Source: Schizophyllum amplum
Lineage: Eukaryota; Basidiomycota; Agaricomycetes; Agaricales; Schizophyllaceae
Direction: 5' to 3'
NCBI GenBank assembly: GCA_007026445.1
Contig: VDMD01000022.1
Coordinates: 372,001-436,000 of the forward strand
Length of the DNA: 64,000 nucleotides
Both the position numbers and the translations under genes were made by a program. The notes beneath the pieces are model-generated. The model had not been told where the DNA came from. It did no database searches and saw only the letters and a program-made list of their open reading frames with translations. Below, piece by piece: positions 1 to 12,613 of this stretch. Numbering within the stretch: position 1 is the first letter of the stretch; every line of letters starts with the position of its first letter.

Positions 1-2309
1 ACGGTGAGATCAGGGGTGTTTGGTTAGTTTTCCGGGTCATCGCTGCAATGTGTACTGACGCGACGGTCAGCTCGTGTTTTGGGTGTGTGGGCCAAGGAGT
101 TGGACGCCACCGTATACCGTGTCAACCTTCTGGGTAGAATCCGGGTATGTGGCACACCGCACATCGGCATTACCTTCGAGCTGACATATGCTTCAGTTTA
201 TCACGATTGAGCCTGATCACGTCAAGGTATGCGCTGAAGAGAGCAGGTTTTGAAGTCTAGACTGACGCATAGCGTATCCTACAAGACCATTCTGGCGACT
301 CAGTTCGAAGACTTTGATAAAGGTGAGTGTACCTGGCTCGTTCTTGACTTAGGCTGAAGCTGGTACCTCAGGCCCTGTAGTCTATGACTCATTCAAGTCT
401 CTCCTTGGTAGCGGTGTCTTCAACTCGGATGGCGACATGTGGAAGTAAGTTGGTTTTCGTGATGTATACACTAGTCCTTATTGTTCATAGGTTTCACCGC
501 ACCATGACGCGTCCGTTTTTCAACAAGGACAAGATTTCGCACTTCGACAACTTCGACCGGCACGCTAACGATATCATCCGCCTGGCGAAGGAGCGCATCG
601 CTGAAGGCTACCCCATCGACTTCCAGGACATGGTTGCGAGGTTTACTCTCGACTCTGCTACTGAATATCTGTTCGGATACGACGTCAACTCATCCGGTGC
701 GGGTCTCCCGTATCCACCGGGCGCTCCGAGTTCCAACCCGCCCGAGTTCTTCGCTCACTCATCCAATCGCTTCGTGGCGGCCTTTGGAGAGGGTCAAAAT
801 CTGACAGCAATGCGCGTGCGGGTCGGCCCAGGCTGGCGTCTGTACGAAGCCTGGAAGGATAAGGTTCAGCCATGTCGGTGCGTATAAGGAATCTTTCATG
901 TCTGAGCGCCATTGCTAACATATGTTGTACTCTAGGGACGTGGTAGATGGCTTTGTGAACGAGATTCTTGCGGATTCGGCCCTTCAGAAGGCAGACATTG
1001 AAGCTAAGAAGGCCACGTCGGAAACGAAGCCTGGTGATGATGATACACTCCTCTCACATCTCATGAAGTATACGCAAGGTGCGATAAATGCCTGCCTCCT
1101 TCACCCGTCCTACTCATGCTGTACTGTAGACCGCCGCATGCTTACGGATGAAATTGTCAATTTGCTGGTCGCTGGCCGCGACACTACTTCCGGTACCCTT
1201 TCATTCGGCATATACAAGCTGGCGGAACATCCCGACATCTTGGCCAAGCTGCGCGAGGAGATCCTTGATAAGGTAGGGGCGACGCGCCGACCGACCTTTG
1301 AGGACATTCGGGACATGAAGTGTGAGCGACATATCTCTCTCAGATGTTCCGGCAATTGACATGATGCAGACCTACGCGCCTTCTTGAATGGTACGCTCGG
1401 CATGCCGCTCGTCTGACGTTAAAACCTAACTTATACTCATGCGCCTATAGAGGTTCTACGTCTCTACCCCATTGTGTACGTGGTTGCCTTATTTGATCAG
1501 GGTTCGGTAGGCTAACTCTCTCTCAGTCCCATTAACGGCAGGCGAGTGGCCGTGGACAATAAATTGCATGGGTTGATTAATGATACCGCAACAGACAAGC
1601 AAACAAGGACACTCTTCTCCCGTTCAAGGACGCCAGCAAGCCCCCCGTCTTCATACCCAGCGGGACCAGGTGAGTGTCGGACCGCAATGGGACCGCTATT
1701 CCCTGGATCTGACATCTTGCAAGCGTCGTGTACAGTGTGTACCTGATACATCGGCGCACTGATCTCTGGGGTCCGGATGGTGCGTTCTCGCCCAAAAAGA
1801 GTGAACGACAGCCCGCTAACGATAGCTACTAACCTGTGCTACCCAGCCGGCACGTTCGACCCTGACCGTTTTATCGACGAGCGCCTAGGCAAATATCTTA
1901 CGCGCAACCCGTACATCTTTATCCCCTTCAACGCGGGCCCGCGCATCTGCCTCGGCCAGCAGGTGCGGCCTTCTTCCTCGAGCACTCCTTGGTTGTACTG
2001 ACTCCCGCGATCTTCTTCCTATCACAGTTTGCCTACAACGAGATGTCATACTTCCTCATCCGGCTGCTTCAGAACTTCAGCGGCTTCTCGCTCGCTGACG
2101 ACGTGCAGCCAGCGGACACCATCACGTCCTTCCCCACCTCAGACGCGCCGGGCGCGGAGATGGAAAAGCGAGTGTTCGCTGCGCACCTGACGATGTATCT
2201 TAAGGTGAGCATTTGCCGAGCGCGGAGAAAGACTTTTTACTGACTGTTGTCATAGGACAGCTTGTGGGTGCGCATGACGGAGGCTCCGGCGGCGGAGAAG
2301 AACGCCTAA
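1..2309 (+). CDS. Cytochrome P450, CYP63-like (5' partial)
   Basis: Heme-thiolate monooxygenase. The N-terminal membrane anchor lies outside the window. Visible pieces, in order: [12 protein letters not shown] (about 85-144), ITIEPDHVK (197-226), [19 protein letters not shown] (from 491), the I-helix AGRDTT near 1180, the ExxR helix as EVLRLYP (1451-1475), [10 protein letters not shown] (1634-1669), DLWGPD, and the heme loop [12 protein letters not shown] with its Cys ligand near 1930-1965. The stop is TAA at 2307-2309. At least eleven exons are separated by introns of about 45-75 nt, for example 227-285, 323-371, 445-490, 878-935, 1079-1129 and 1322-1369. Between PINGR (1528) and the LPFKD exon (1617) the frame changes. 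A short intron starting at GT 1546 and ending at AG 1607 restores it, so I do not call a pseudogene. Substrate unknown; this family often oxidises alkanes, fatty acids or aromatics in wood-rot fungi. Confidence 0.88.
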
Positions 2310-2538
2310 AGGCAGAGCAGCCCTCGTTCTCTACGATATGAAGTTGCGGAACATTTTATTTACATGAGTCGTGAGATCTTGTTGTATATGTAGATGGGGC
2401 TTGCCTTCGTCCACATTTCCTAGGCGCAACTTGTTTATTACTGGACAATCAGAGGTATATACACCGAAGTCAGATGCTAGCGCTACACATTTGCATGTAC
2501 ACTCAATAAATATATCTACGACGTCGCTACCCCAGAGT

Positions 2539-4215
2539 TCAGTGCACAGGGCGTTGTATCGGAACTGCCACCGTACCAGACCCAAGCCCCGCTGAGCCCG
2601 AAGTAGTTGCTACAACCGTCCGTATTGGTCGGCCAGGCTCGAATGGAGGCGCCGCACTCGACAGGGTGGAACCTTGACTTCGCGAAGTCGCACTAGGCAC
2701 AGACGCCGTCGCAAGATGCGAGCTGGAACTCGAACCCGAAGATAGATGCGTGCCGGAAGACGATGAAAGCAGCGGCGCCCCGCGACTCCCGGCTTTCCCG
2801 TTCGGATGCGAGTGGTGGTGGAAATGGTGCCGATGGTGGTGGGCGCCGTGCGCGCGGGGCGCAGTGTGGTGTGACACCGGCCGGTGGCCAGATGGGCGGG
2901 TGATGATGCCGGGGACGGTGCCAGCGAGTGGCGGGTATGTAGGTGCGCGGATCGGCGTGGTCCGTGGCGGGAAGAGCGGGTGCGCGAACACCTCCCCGAA
3001 CTCGGACACGTCCGCATTAAGCGGCTCGATGTCGAGCTCGCCGCCGTACAGCTCCTCCATCTCCGCCCGCTGCAGCTCCTGCTCGAGCACGCGCAGCTGC
3101 TCCTCGAGGTCGGGGAGCACTGTGCCCTCCAGCTTGGTGCGCTTCGCATGTAGGCGCTCCGCACGGCCGTCGAGCGCGGCCAGCTCGCCCTCCATTGCAG
3201 CCGTCTTTTTCCGCGCCTTCTCTTGAGACCGTTCGCGGGCTTTCCGGGCAACGTCTGCTGCGCGCTTCAGTTCGCGGTGCGCGGCTTCGCGCTCGTCACG
3301 CGTCGCTTCGAGGGCGGGGAGGGACTCTTCAAGCGCCGCGGCTTCTTCCTCGAGCTCTTCTCGGGCGGCGTTGGCACGCTTCAGTGATTCCTGTAATGCC
3401 AGCACACGCTGTCGGGCCCGTTGCTCCGCGATAGAGTTCTTCTCGGAGGTGCGCTTGAGGGCATCAATTTCGGAGCGCAGTGCAGCGTCGGTCTTCTGCG
3501 CTTCGCGCCGCGCAGACTTGAGCGCCTGCGCCAGGGTCTCCTTCTCGGTCACAAGTGCTGCAAGCGTATGCTCAACCTGCGCAAGGCGGTCCTCCATCGT
3601 GAACGAGGATGCGACGCTACTCGGGGGTGAGCCGTTCACGACGGCGGGGCGGCCTGCAGACACGGAGGAGGATGGGGTAGAGGGTGCGCCTTGATCGGAA
3701 GATGAGGATGAACTCTCGTCCTCAATGGTTGTCTCATCGACTTTGGGGAACTCGAAGTCTAAGGGGAGCTGCTTTCAGTAACGGAGCCGGCCGCGCAGAG
3801 ACGGCGTACCTTCAGTAATAACTTGCCTCCGGATGATGTTGCTCTCGCTACCTTGCACAAGACCGAGGTCGATGTCGTACTGGCGCCCAGGCATGAGACC
3901 GTAGATGATGATGACTGCCTCGTCTACTTTGTCGTCGATGCGGATGAGCACGCGCTGCCATGGAGCTTCGTTGACGTTGACTGAGAGTCCTTTGGCAAGT
4001 ACATCAGAGATGATAGCGCCAGTTAAAGAGGAGCCGTCGCCATCGCCGTCGTGCGCCTCGCTCTCCAGCGCCAGATGGTCATCAACGTCGTGCAAGGAGG
4101 AGGAGAGGATGAAGGTCGCGGACACGGATGAGATTTCGCGCACGGACAAGGATAGCGGAGGTGCCCAGGGGCGTATCGCATGCCATTCCTGCGTCGAATC
4201 TCCTGTCGACGACAT
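2539..4215 (-). CDS. FN3-like and coiled-coil protein, function unknown
   Basis: Two exons give about 540 residues. The start is the ATG at 4215; an in-frame ATG at 4266 is also possible. Residues about 60-130 contain a beta-rich stretch with WQRVLIRIDDKVDEAVI and YGLMPGRQYDIDL, which resembles a fibronectin type III fold. A Ser/Asp-rich linker follows, then roughly 170 residues of Glu/Arg/Ala heptad-like coiled coil (about 2980-3610), then a His/Ser-rich low-complexity tail (HHHRHHFHHH). The intron is 3772-3822 or 3769-3822, the only choice that keeps the phase: the better-looking donor at 3809 would break it. No catalytic residues are visible. It is probably a scaffold protein. It diverges from the reductase gene at 4801 across a 585-bp promoter region. 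Confidence 0.72.
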
Positions 4216-4800
4216 ACAGAAGACTCCCAGTGGACTCCAGTATTGAGTGATGATGGAAAGGAACAAAGACCCGGAGTCTTTGTTTTGGTGATTTGGAAAA
4301 GAACTCGGCTAACCCGGGCCGCTTCAAGCCACGATCACGAGAGTCAGACCAAACATCCGTCTTCCTCTCCTCCCACCGTGGCGCCGACCAAAGCTAATAC
4401 GCCCTCCCAGGAAAACAATGTTATAGCCTGAATTTCGAGCCTTTCACGGACAAAACCCGTCTGGCGAACTGTGTGAAGTCAAGGTAATATTGCCGCTCTC
4501 AGGCTGCTCTCAGCGCCCTCAGTTGACAGTGAAATCCGCTTCAGATTTGCTGTTTATCAGTGTCCATTGATTACTGCTTGCTAGACACGTCGAACCCTGG
4601 AGTCGCTGAAGTACACGACCTTTCTCTGAACTTTCACGAGTCGCGCATCAAACAAACACCGGGCCGACCTCCTGGACCTGTCCTGAACAGAGTGTTTCCG
4701 CCAAGTTGCCGCTGATGAGCCAGCTTTCTTCTGCCCCTCACTCGCTCAGTCTTGACGCTGCGTATCGAACATAGGAGCGGTCTGTCTGCCTTGCCTGACA
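4216..4800. other. Divergent intergenic region
   Basis: A 585-bp gap between the start codons of the coiled-coil gene (minus) and the reductase gene (plus). It presumably holds both promoters. I see no clear TATA box, repeat or RNA gene. Confidence 0.6.
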
Positions 4801-6385
4801 ATGGCCCACACCCCAACCAGTGGGGCGAACTGGCCACTTTTCGCCTGCGCCACCCTTGCCATCTTCGTACCCCTAGCCTACATTCATCTCAATGACGCCC
4901 GCCTGAAGCGCGTGCCGCAGAGCGCTTCGCAGTTCTCACCCAAGCGGCTTACTCCCGAGGCGATAACGGCACTCGAGAAGCAGCTGGCGGAAAAGGACAC
5001 AACAATTGACGACCAGATCCCACCCAAGACGGAGAGAAGGTACATCGTGGTCGGTGGGGTGCGTGATTTCTTCTTCGTGGTTTCACTTGTCTGACATCGA
5101 CATATAGGCTGGCTTCCTGGGCGGCTGGATTGTGCTCCAGCTCATACGGCGCGGGGAAGATCCCAAGAACATTCGTGTGATCGACCTCCGTCTGCCCGAT
5201 CGGCCCGACCTTCAGACCGATGAAGTCAAAGATGTCGCATTTCTGCAAGTCGATATAACTGACCGCGATGCCGTCGACCGCGCTTTCGACCTTCCATGGC
5301 CCAAAGGCGATACGACCGGCCTGACCGTCTTCAACACCGCTGCGAACATTCTCTTCTACGAGCGCGACGAGAAGCTGCTTCCTCGCTCGATCCGCATCAA
5401 CGTCGACGGTAGCCAGAACTTGCTCGATGCGTCCCGTCGCGTGGGCGCGAGTATCTTCATACAGACGTCCTCCGGCTCTGTCTCCGTGCATAGCTCGCGC
5501 TACCTGCTTTGGCCGTGGGAGAGAGAGCCGAAGCACTTCGTTCAGGTAATCAACGACGACGAAGGCATCATTCCTAAGCGACATGAAGACCACTTCTCGA
5601 ATTACGCCGCATCGAAGTACATATGGGAGCGTCGCGTCTGCGCTGCCCATAATACGCCCAGCGGCACCGGCGTCCTCCGTACTGGCGCGATTCGCCCTGG
5701 GAATGGTATTTCAGGGCCTGGTGGCGACCAAATATGCGGTTCGTACCTCGTCCGCGGGTCAAACCCCTCCTGGGCCCTCCACGTCGTTCAATCCTTCGTC
5801 TACGTCGAGAACTGCTCCCTGGCGCACCTGCTCTACGAGGCCCGCCTTCTCGCACACGAGGACGGCGACCACTCGTGTGCAGACATCGGCGGGCAGGCGT
5901 TCGTGGTCACCGACCCCGGCCCGCCCGCAACGTACGGCGACATCGCGGTCGCGTTGAACACGCTCAGCGGCGGCAAGTGCACGTTCGTGCGGCTGTCGCC
6001 GACAGTCATGCTCCTCATCGCGTATCTCATCGAGGCGCTGTACACTACACGGCTCCGGCTTCAGATGAGCGGCTGGACTTGGCTGGCGCGCATGCTCCCA
6101 CATATCAAGGGTGATGTGGCAGCGCTGCAGCCGGCGATGTGCAACCTTGTTACGCCGCACCTGATTTTCGATGACTCGCGGGCGCGGCTGGCGCCGGAAC
6201 GTGGGGGGCTGGGATATCGCGGGGCGTGGACGACGATGGAGGGTGCGGTGCGGACACACAATGCGTATGTGGCGGGGATGATCTCGCCGAGGGTGCGCTC
6301 GATTGAGGCCGGCCCCGCGGCTGCAGTCGTGGACACGTTCAAGACAACGACGGGTGTGAATGTGATGCCTGCGTTGAGTGGGTAG
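4801..6385 (+). CDS. 3-beta-hydroxysteroid dehydrogenase / epimerase-type reductase
   Basis: Membrane-anchored, NAD(P)-dependent short-chain dehydrogenase of the extended type, 511 residues from join(4801..5058, 5108..6385). Residues about 10-32 form a hydrophobic segment (WPLFACATLAIFVPLAYIHL). The Rossmann motif VVGGAGFLGG spans the intron at 5059-5107, and YAASK near 5607 gives the catalytic Tyr and Lys. The fold and the N-terminal anchor match fungal 3-beta-HSD / C-3 sterol dehydrogenase relatives that act on sterol intermediates at the ER. A true ERG26 role cannot be decided from sequence, because many paralogues of this family exist in basidiomycetes. A hydrophobic stretch near 5998-6045 (TVMLLIAYLIEALY) may be a second membrane contact. 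The C-terminus ends ALSG at 6385. Confidence 0.82.
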
Positions 6386-6613
6386 GTATATATGTACCAC
6401 TGTACATGGCCGGTAGGCAATGCCAGGTCATCTCATACTTAAGGGAGACTACTTCCCTTTCGGATGAATTTGCACCCTTACAAATCTATATCATCATCAG
6501 TGGGTTTCGCGGCCCTCTTTCAACCTCACACGAAGTCTCGCGGACACTTATATCCCATATTGATTAGGGTCTATTAACGACCATCAACTTCTGGAAGTCG
6601 AATCGCCACCTAG

Positions 6614-7450
6614 TCAATGCCCTATCGACTCGTCGTTCGTCATATAGCCAACAGCAGCGTCCAGGATGCGAGTGACCACCTCCAGCTCCTTCTCTATGCG
6701 CGGTGCATATATAAACAGGAAGTTCACCTGCACGTCCTTGTCGCCGAACACGCCGCTCAAGGGATGCCTTTCTCCCCAGCCCTTGGTGATGACCTCCTTG
6801 CAGTCCCGCGGGGCGATCAAAGCATGGAAACTGCAGTCGATGAGGGGATGGACATGCCCGATCTCGCGGCCACGATGGTCGGTGATGGCCTTTTCAGCGA
6901 CGGGGCACGGCACCTCTGGGTGTACGAAGAGCGCCTCGCAGTGTCCCTCATGCACGGACGGGGCTAAGACAGTTGTCGAGGGATGAAGCACGTGTATGAT
7001 GTCGATCAGGGCTCGGGCGGAGAGCTTGACTGACTCCGGGGGATGCTGGTCGATCTGGCGGTGTGGTGCGACGTGCCGGCCGATGGTGGGGCGCGGTCCA
7101 TCGCGCTGTGGAAGGGGGTTCGAGAGCCAGGCGCGCTTTTCTGGGTGTTTGTCATATATGTCGATAGACTTCGTCTCGCGCCCTAGGAGGCCGAGCAGAC
7201 GTGCGATCACCCAGCCGAAGGGGTTGTAAGGGAGACCACCCTCGCCAAGATCAAGGAATGCCTGATAGTCCCGCTTCATGCTCGGCATGAGAAGAGCGAG
7301 CAGAGTTGCTGGCACAGCAGCGGAGACGAGAGAAGGATGGCGAGAGATGACGTTAGAGACATGGTGTACGAGCACGTTCAGTCTCGCGGAGGCTTGTTCG
7401 GATGCAAGGTTCGTCATAATCACGGTTGAGAGCAAGCACCTGGCAAGCAC
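6614..7450 (-). CDS. Luciferase-domain (DUF5519) protein
   Basis: Single-exon gene of 278 residues, or 267 if the Met at 7417 is the start. After a hydrophobic N-terminal half-helix (SLVSAAVPATLLALLM), the sequence LPYNPFGWVIARLL and the later HPEVPCPVAEKAITDHRGREIGHVH are typical of the fungal luciferase-like domain family PF17648. That assignment is from memory of the family pattern, not from a search. The family occurs widely in Agaricomycetes and has no settled biochemical role despite its name. It converges with the reductase at 6385 and stands head to head with SMC2 at 7731, sharing a promoter of about 280 bp. Confidence 0.7.
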   Translation of the reverse strand: MLARCLLSTVIMTNLASEQASARLNVLVHHVSNVISRHPSLVSAAVPATLLALLMPSMKRDYQAFLDLGEGGLPYNPFGWVIARLLGLLGRETKSIDIYDKHPEKRAWLSNPLPQRDGPRPTIGRHVAPHRQIDQHPPESVKLSARALIDIIHVLHPSTTVLAPSVHEGHCEALFVHPEVPCPVAEKAITDHRGREIGHVHPLIDCSFHALIAPRDCKEVITKGWGERHPLSGVFGDKDVQVNFLFIYAPRIEKELEVVTRILDAAVGYMTNDESIGH

Positions 7451-7730
7451 TTCCGGAGGATCCCGTATGTGTAGCGCAGCATCCGATCAGAGCCATCGCT
7501 AGGTCCAGGCTACGCCGCCTCGCTACGTCTCCTGTGTCATGAAAGCAAACTCACTGGCAGAGCCGCCGAGATGAAGGTGAAAGTTGATTACAATGAATTG
7601 GTACTAAATTTAATGACATTATACACCGCGCGTGACGGTCGCGTCTGGTCGCGCACACGTGATTTGTTACCGTTACAGTCCCTGCTTTCGGAATTTACAT
7701 TGTTCAGCGCGTTCCTTGAACAAGACCATC

Positions 7731-10700
7731 ATGAGGATCACGGAGTTGGTGCTGGAGGGTGAGTTGGCGCGACTGAGACATATACATATATTGAAGATAG
7801 CTCAGGATTCAAGTCCTATCCCGTACGAACGCGCATCGACGGCTGGGACTCCTCTTTCAACGCGATTACTGGTCTCAATGGCTCGGGCAAATCCAATATT
7901 CTCGACGCGATATGTTTTGCCCTTGGGATCAACAACATGTCCCAGGTATGCTACTTGTATGTCAAGGCAATTGCAGCCCTGGTTGATGCGTATGTTCCCC
8001 TCTAGATGCGCGCGCAGAATCTGCAGGATCTCATCTACAAGCGCGGCCAAGCAGGCGTCACAAAAGCCAGCGTCACCATAGTTTTCGACAACAGTGACAA
8101 GGAGAAGAGCCCTGGCGGCTTTGAGAACTTGCGAGAGATCACCGTAACGCGACAGGTGCGTCGCACGTCCTCGCAGGCCGTCCCTCGTCTAACTAGCTGC
8201 AGATCTCCATGCCTATCGCTACCAAATATCTCATAAACGGGCGGAAGGCAAAGCAAGAGCAAGTCTTGACGCTCTTCCAGTCCGTGCAGCTCAACATCAA
8301 CAACCCCAACTTCGTCATCATGCAAGGGCGCATCACCAAGGTGCTGAACATGCGTCCCCAGGAGATCTTGGGCATGATCGAGGAGGCGGCCGGTACGCGT
8401 ATGTTTGAGGAGCGCAAGGAGAAGGCGCGCAAGACTATCTCCAAGAAGGAGCGCAAGGTCGACGAGATACGCGCCCTTCTCGACGAGGAGATCACGCCCA
8501 AGCTCGACAAGCTCCGCAGAGACAAGAAGTCGTACAACGAGTACGAGAGGGGGAAGAAACGCCTTGACGAGCTTGGCAAGATCATGAATGCGCACGACTG
8601 GTTCATGCATCGCGAGAGGGAGGCGCAGAAGCGCGAGGAGGTGATCCAGGCCAAGAAGGCTGTCCAGCAAAAGAAGACGCAGCAGCAGCGGCTGGAGCAG
8701 GAGAGAGAGGAGCTGGACTCGCATCTGCAGAAGCTCATCACCGAGCGCGCGAAGGAGATGAAGAAGGGCGGCAAGCTCACGGCTCTCGAGTCGGAGGTTA
8801 ACGAGTTGTCCAAGGAACTCGCTCGGCTCGAGACGCAGCTTGAGATGCAGAAGGCGAATATCGCCGAACAGGAGAAGAAGCTCGCGGATACCGAGAAGCA
8901 GGTGCAAGATGTACGTTGACCGTCTTATCCATGTGCGGCATTGTATAACCGCGCTGTAGCTCGACGACACGTTCAGAGACAGACAAGCAGCCGCAGCCAA
9001 GATTCAACAGGCTTACGACGCTATCAAGAAGACGGGCGAGGAATACCAGGCGAAGATCGACGAAAATGAGAACCTCCTGTCTACGCTCTTGACCGGGCTG
9101 TCCAACTCCTCGACCAACAACGCTGCGGGTGGCTACCTCGGACAGATTGCGGCAGCGCAGAAACGCCTCACTGATGCATCGGCGGAGGAGAAGCAGCTCA
9201 AGACGAAGCTCGTAATGAAGGAAGGCGAGCTGAAGCAATTGCAAGGTCGCTGGAAACAGGTGGAGCAGGAGGTCAGCGGCGGGCAGCAGAAGGCGGAGAA
9301 CCTTCGGCGGGAGGTCGAAGGCCTGGAACAGCGGGTCGAGAGCTGTGGATGGAACGCGGAGAAGAACCACCAGGCGGAGGTGGACATGCGCGACACGCAG
9401 GGGCGAATGCGCGAGCTCATGATGGTGCGTATGTGCGCCTTCACTCAGTATCTGGCGCTTATAGTCACATCAAGAGGCGCGACGAGGCGGGCAACTCGCT
9501 CGGCAAATACGTCTTCGATTGTCCGCAGGGCTTCGACGCCAAACAAGTCAAGGGCACAGTTGCCTCGCTTGTCCGCCTTGGCGAGGAGCACTTTGACAAG
9601 GCCACCGCTCTCGAGCTTGCTGCTGGTCAAAGCCGCCTTGCCAACGTCGTCGTGCGCGACCAGCAAGTCAGCCAAGCGATCATCGAGAGGGCCAATCTGC
9701 GTCAGCGCACGAGCTTCATTCCCTTGAACAAGATTAAGCCATTCACGCTGAACGGTGATGTGAGTCTAGGTCTGCTCCGCATGTGTCGACCTGACACATT
9801 CTCTTCCAGCAAAAAAGCCGCGCAGCCCACCTTGCGAATGGTAAAGGCGCGCATGCGGTCGACCTCATCTCGTATCCTCACGAGGTCGAGAAGGCGATGC
9901 AGTTCGTCTTCGGCTCGACTTACATCTGCGACGACGCAGATACGGCTAAGGCGATCACTTACAAGGCGGGCGTGCGCACCGTCACGCTGCAGGGCGATGT
10001 CTTTGAACCGACGGGTTCGCTGACCGGCGGTTCCGCACCCGCGGGCGCGGGCATCCTCAAGCGCATGCAGAAGTACATCGAGGCGTCTGAGGCGCTGGAC
10101 GAGGCACGCAAGAGGTTTGGGGCGCTGCAGCGTGAAGAGCAGAAGAACGAGAAGGTGAAGGAGCAGTGGACGCACTTGGCGCGGGAACTCGACATGAAGC
10201 GACACGCATTGCAGCTGGCGGAGGCGGAGATGAAGGGCAGTAATGCGGCGCAGGTATGTTGCCACTGCAGGAGTCTGTCGTGCTGAAGACTCATTTTTGG
10301 TGTAGATCGGCCAGCAGGTCGAGGATATCAAGAAGGAGATCGAGGAGCTAAAGGCGGCGATCGAGGACGCGAAGAAGCGCCAGAAGGAGGCCGCGGCGGA
10401 GGTCGAGAAGTACAAGCAAGACGAGGAGGAATACAAGAACAACAAGGACGGCAAGATCGACCAGTTGCGCGTGCGTTGCTCGATGCTGAGCTTCCATCGA
10501 CGGTGCTGACAGTTACATAGGACGAGATCAGTGAAATGAAGCGCAAGCTGGGGAAGGAGAACGTCAAGGTGAAGCTGAAGCAGAAGGAGTCTCAGGACGC
10601 CACGGTCGCGTGCAGTGCGTAGGCTTTCCGCTTTTTCTGGTCCATAACATGCTCACATGTTGGGCAGCTGCCCTCGAGCACGAGCTCCGCGAGACACGGG

Positions 10701-12047
10701 ACTCGATTGGGGATTGCCAGCAGGCCATCGTGAAAGCGAACAAGGACCACGAGAAGCAAAAGAAGGCGGTCGACGCGCAGAAGGTGCGCTCTTTCCTTCC
10801 ATCTTCCCATGGCATCCCCTTTATCGTGTCTTTCCTCAGCAAAGATACCAAGCCAAAGAGGAGGAGCTGGACAAAGAGAAGGCGACGCTGAAGGGCTTCG
10901 ACGACGATATCAAGAACATGGAGCGCGAGATCAAGGAGTGCAAGGCTGCGGCGGACAATCTCGAAGAGCAGCTCAAGGACCTCGAACGCAATGTGACGAA
11001 CGTGGAGAAAGAGGCCGTTGCATTCATGAAATATGCCGATGCTTTGGAGAAGAAGTGGCCCTGGATCGCGAAGGAGCAGGGGTGCGTACGATCCATGCGC
11101 TGGCAGACGCTGAAATGCTGATGCGAGGTGCACGCAGGACGTTCAACCAGCCTGGTGGCCCCTATGACTTTACGGATATCGAGGTTACAGCGCAGGAGAC
11201 GAGGGCGATAGAGGAGCAGCTGAGGACGAAGACGAAAAAGATACATCCGAAGGATCTGATGTTGCTAGATAGGTGCGTGGTAAACGTCGAACTCGTTGTC
11301 GGGCAGTCTTTCTCTGACCAGCATTGTTTTCCAGTGTTGAGAAGCGCGAGGCGGAATCCTTGAAGAAGATCGAGAGCATCATCGAGGACAAGGCGAAGAT
11401 CGAGGACACCATTGAGGAGCTTGACAAGGAGAAGCGTGACGCGCTGCGAAAGACGTGGGAGAAGGTGGACAAGTGCGTATTCCGTCGTCTCTGCTGCATT
11501 GTTCTTCCGCCTAACCTGCCCGCAGGGATTTTGGTGGCATCTTTGCCGAGCTATTGCCGGGTAACTTCGCCAAGCTGATACCGCCGGAGACCATGGACTA
11601 CACGACTGGTCTGGAGGTGAAGGTGCAGCTGGGGAGCGTATGGAAGCAGAGCCTTACGGAGCTGAGCGGTGGGCAACGGTACGTTTTCCAGCTTGAGCGG
11701 GTGTTCTCCGATGCTGACGAGTAGCGTAGATCACTCATCGCGCTCTCGCTCATCATGGCGCTGCTGCAGTTTAAGCCGGCGCCGATGTATATTCTCGACG
11801 AGATTGATGCCGCGCTTGACCTGCAGCATACGCAGCATATTGGGCAGCTGTTCCGGACGCGATTTAAGGGTGAGTCGCCTTCAGAAACAAGCCAACTCGA
11901 ATACTGACTTGACTTTCAGGCTCGCAGTTCATCGTCGTATCATTGAAGGAGGGTCTGTTCACGAACGCGAACGTGCTCTTCAAAGCTCGATTTAGGGACG
12001 GGACCTCGATCGTAGAGCGTACGGCGCAGCGGTCGACGAATCACTGA
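7731..12047 (+). CDS. SMC2: Condensin subunit SMC2
   Basis: ATPase core of condensin, which compacts chromosomes in mitosis with SMC4. The N-terminal head begins [10 protein letters not shown] / FKSYPVRT and has Walker [10 protein letters not shown]. The sequence [17 protein letters not shown] and the [16 protein letters not shown] segment are strong SMC2 signatures. Long Glu/Lys coiled coils flank a hinge (about 9475-10250). The C-terminal head carries the ABC signature ELSGGQR near 11660 and Walker [12 protein letters not shown] near 11790. First exons: 7731-7758, 7806-7945, 8006-8155, 8203-8910, 8960-9424, 9475-9759, 9810-10253, 10306-10470, 10521-10614, 10668-10783. About fifteen short exons in all, in phase wherever I checked. 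The stop is TGA at 12045-12047 after STNH. The reading frame is clean, unlike several genes at 37-53 kb. Confidence 0.96.
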
Positions 12048-12613
12048 GAGGTCGTCCCGACGCCGCGGCTGTGTAAGTTATACCTGTATATGTATCTTAC
12101 TGTGTCTTGCTTTGCTCCTTGCTTGTTGTATTCTATATCGTTCTAGTCCTCTGGTCATTTATTGCGGACGGGCAGCTGGCAAGATTTCCGTCGAGGCGGA
12201 AAGAACAAGGACTTCCTCATCGGGTTGCTCGGACCGAAGTGTCCTGGGGAGGGCGCTTATACGATCGCGAAATCGGCGCGACTTGCTTGCGACCGTCAAA
12301 TATCGATAGCCATCTGAACCTCTTGCAGCATCAGCATTGCCATGAATTACTTGGGTGACCTCGGCTTCAGCCAGCTTCCAAGTGCAACTCATGGTCGATC
12401 CCAAGGTCGATCCTACGACGTCATGTGGCTCGAAATCTCCTCGTCGCCACGCTTTTTCTTCGGACTCACACTCCATCGTCGCCTAGCGTCATGGATGATT
12501 CTAGTTGGCGCATGATTTCAGAACATTGCCTGAGCAATGTTAATGGGCACGTACCCATCTTGACCTTTCCCATCTGATACGTGAAGCAACGCGAGACCAC
12601 GACGACTACAACC
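12048..12613. other. Intergenic region
   Basis: A 566-bp gap between SMC2 and the MDR oxidoreductase. It should hold the SMC2 3' end and the next promoter. I see no repeat or RNA gene. An in-frame ATG at 12581 is an alternative start for the downstream gene. Confidence 0.5.

Noticed and set aside
1528..1669. Frameshift making the P450 a pseudogene
   Set aside because: A short GT-AG intron (about 1546-1607) restores the frame from PINGR to [15 protein letters not shown].
2750..3226. Long plus-strand frames opposite the coiled-coil gene
   Set aside because: They are antisense shadows of a GC-rich coding exon; residue composition is Arg/Ser-rich and shows no domain.
5759..6400. Minus-strand frame of 213 residues opposite the 3-beta-HSD gene
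   Set aside because: Antisense to a well-supported exon with family motifs; no splice or domain support.
8035..9000. Minus-strand Leu-rich 321-residue frame opposite SMC2
   Set aside because: Leu runs are the complement of Glu/Lys coiled-coil codons on the plus strand.
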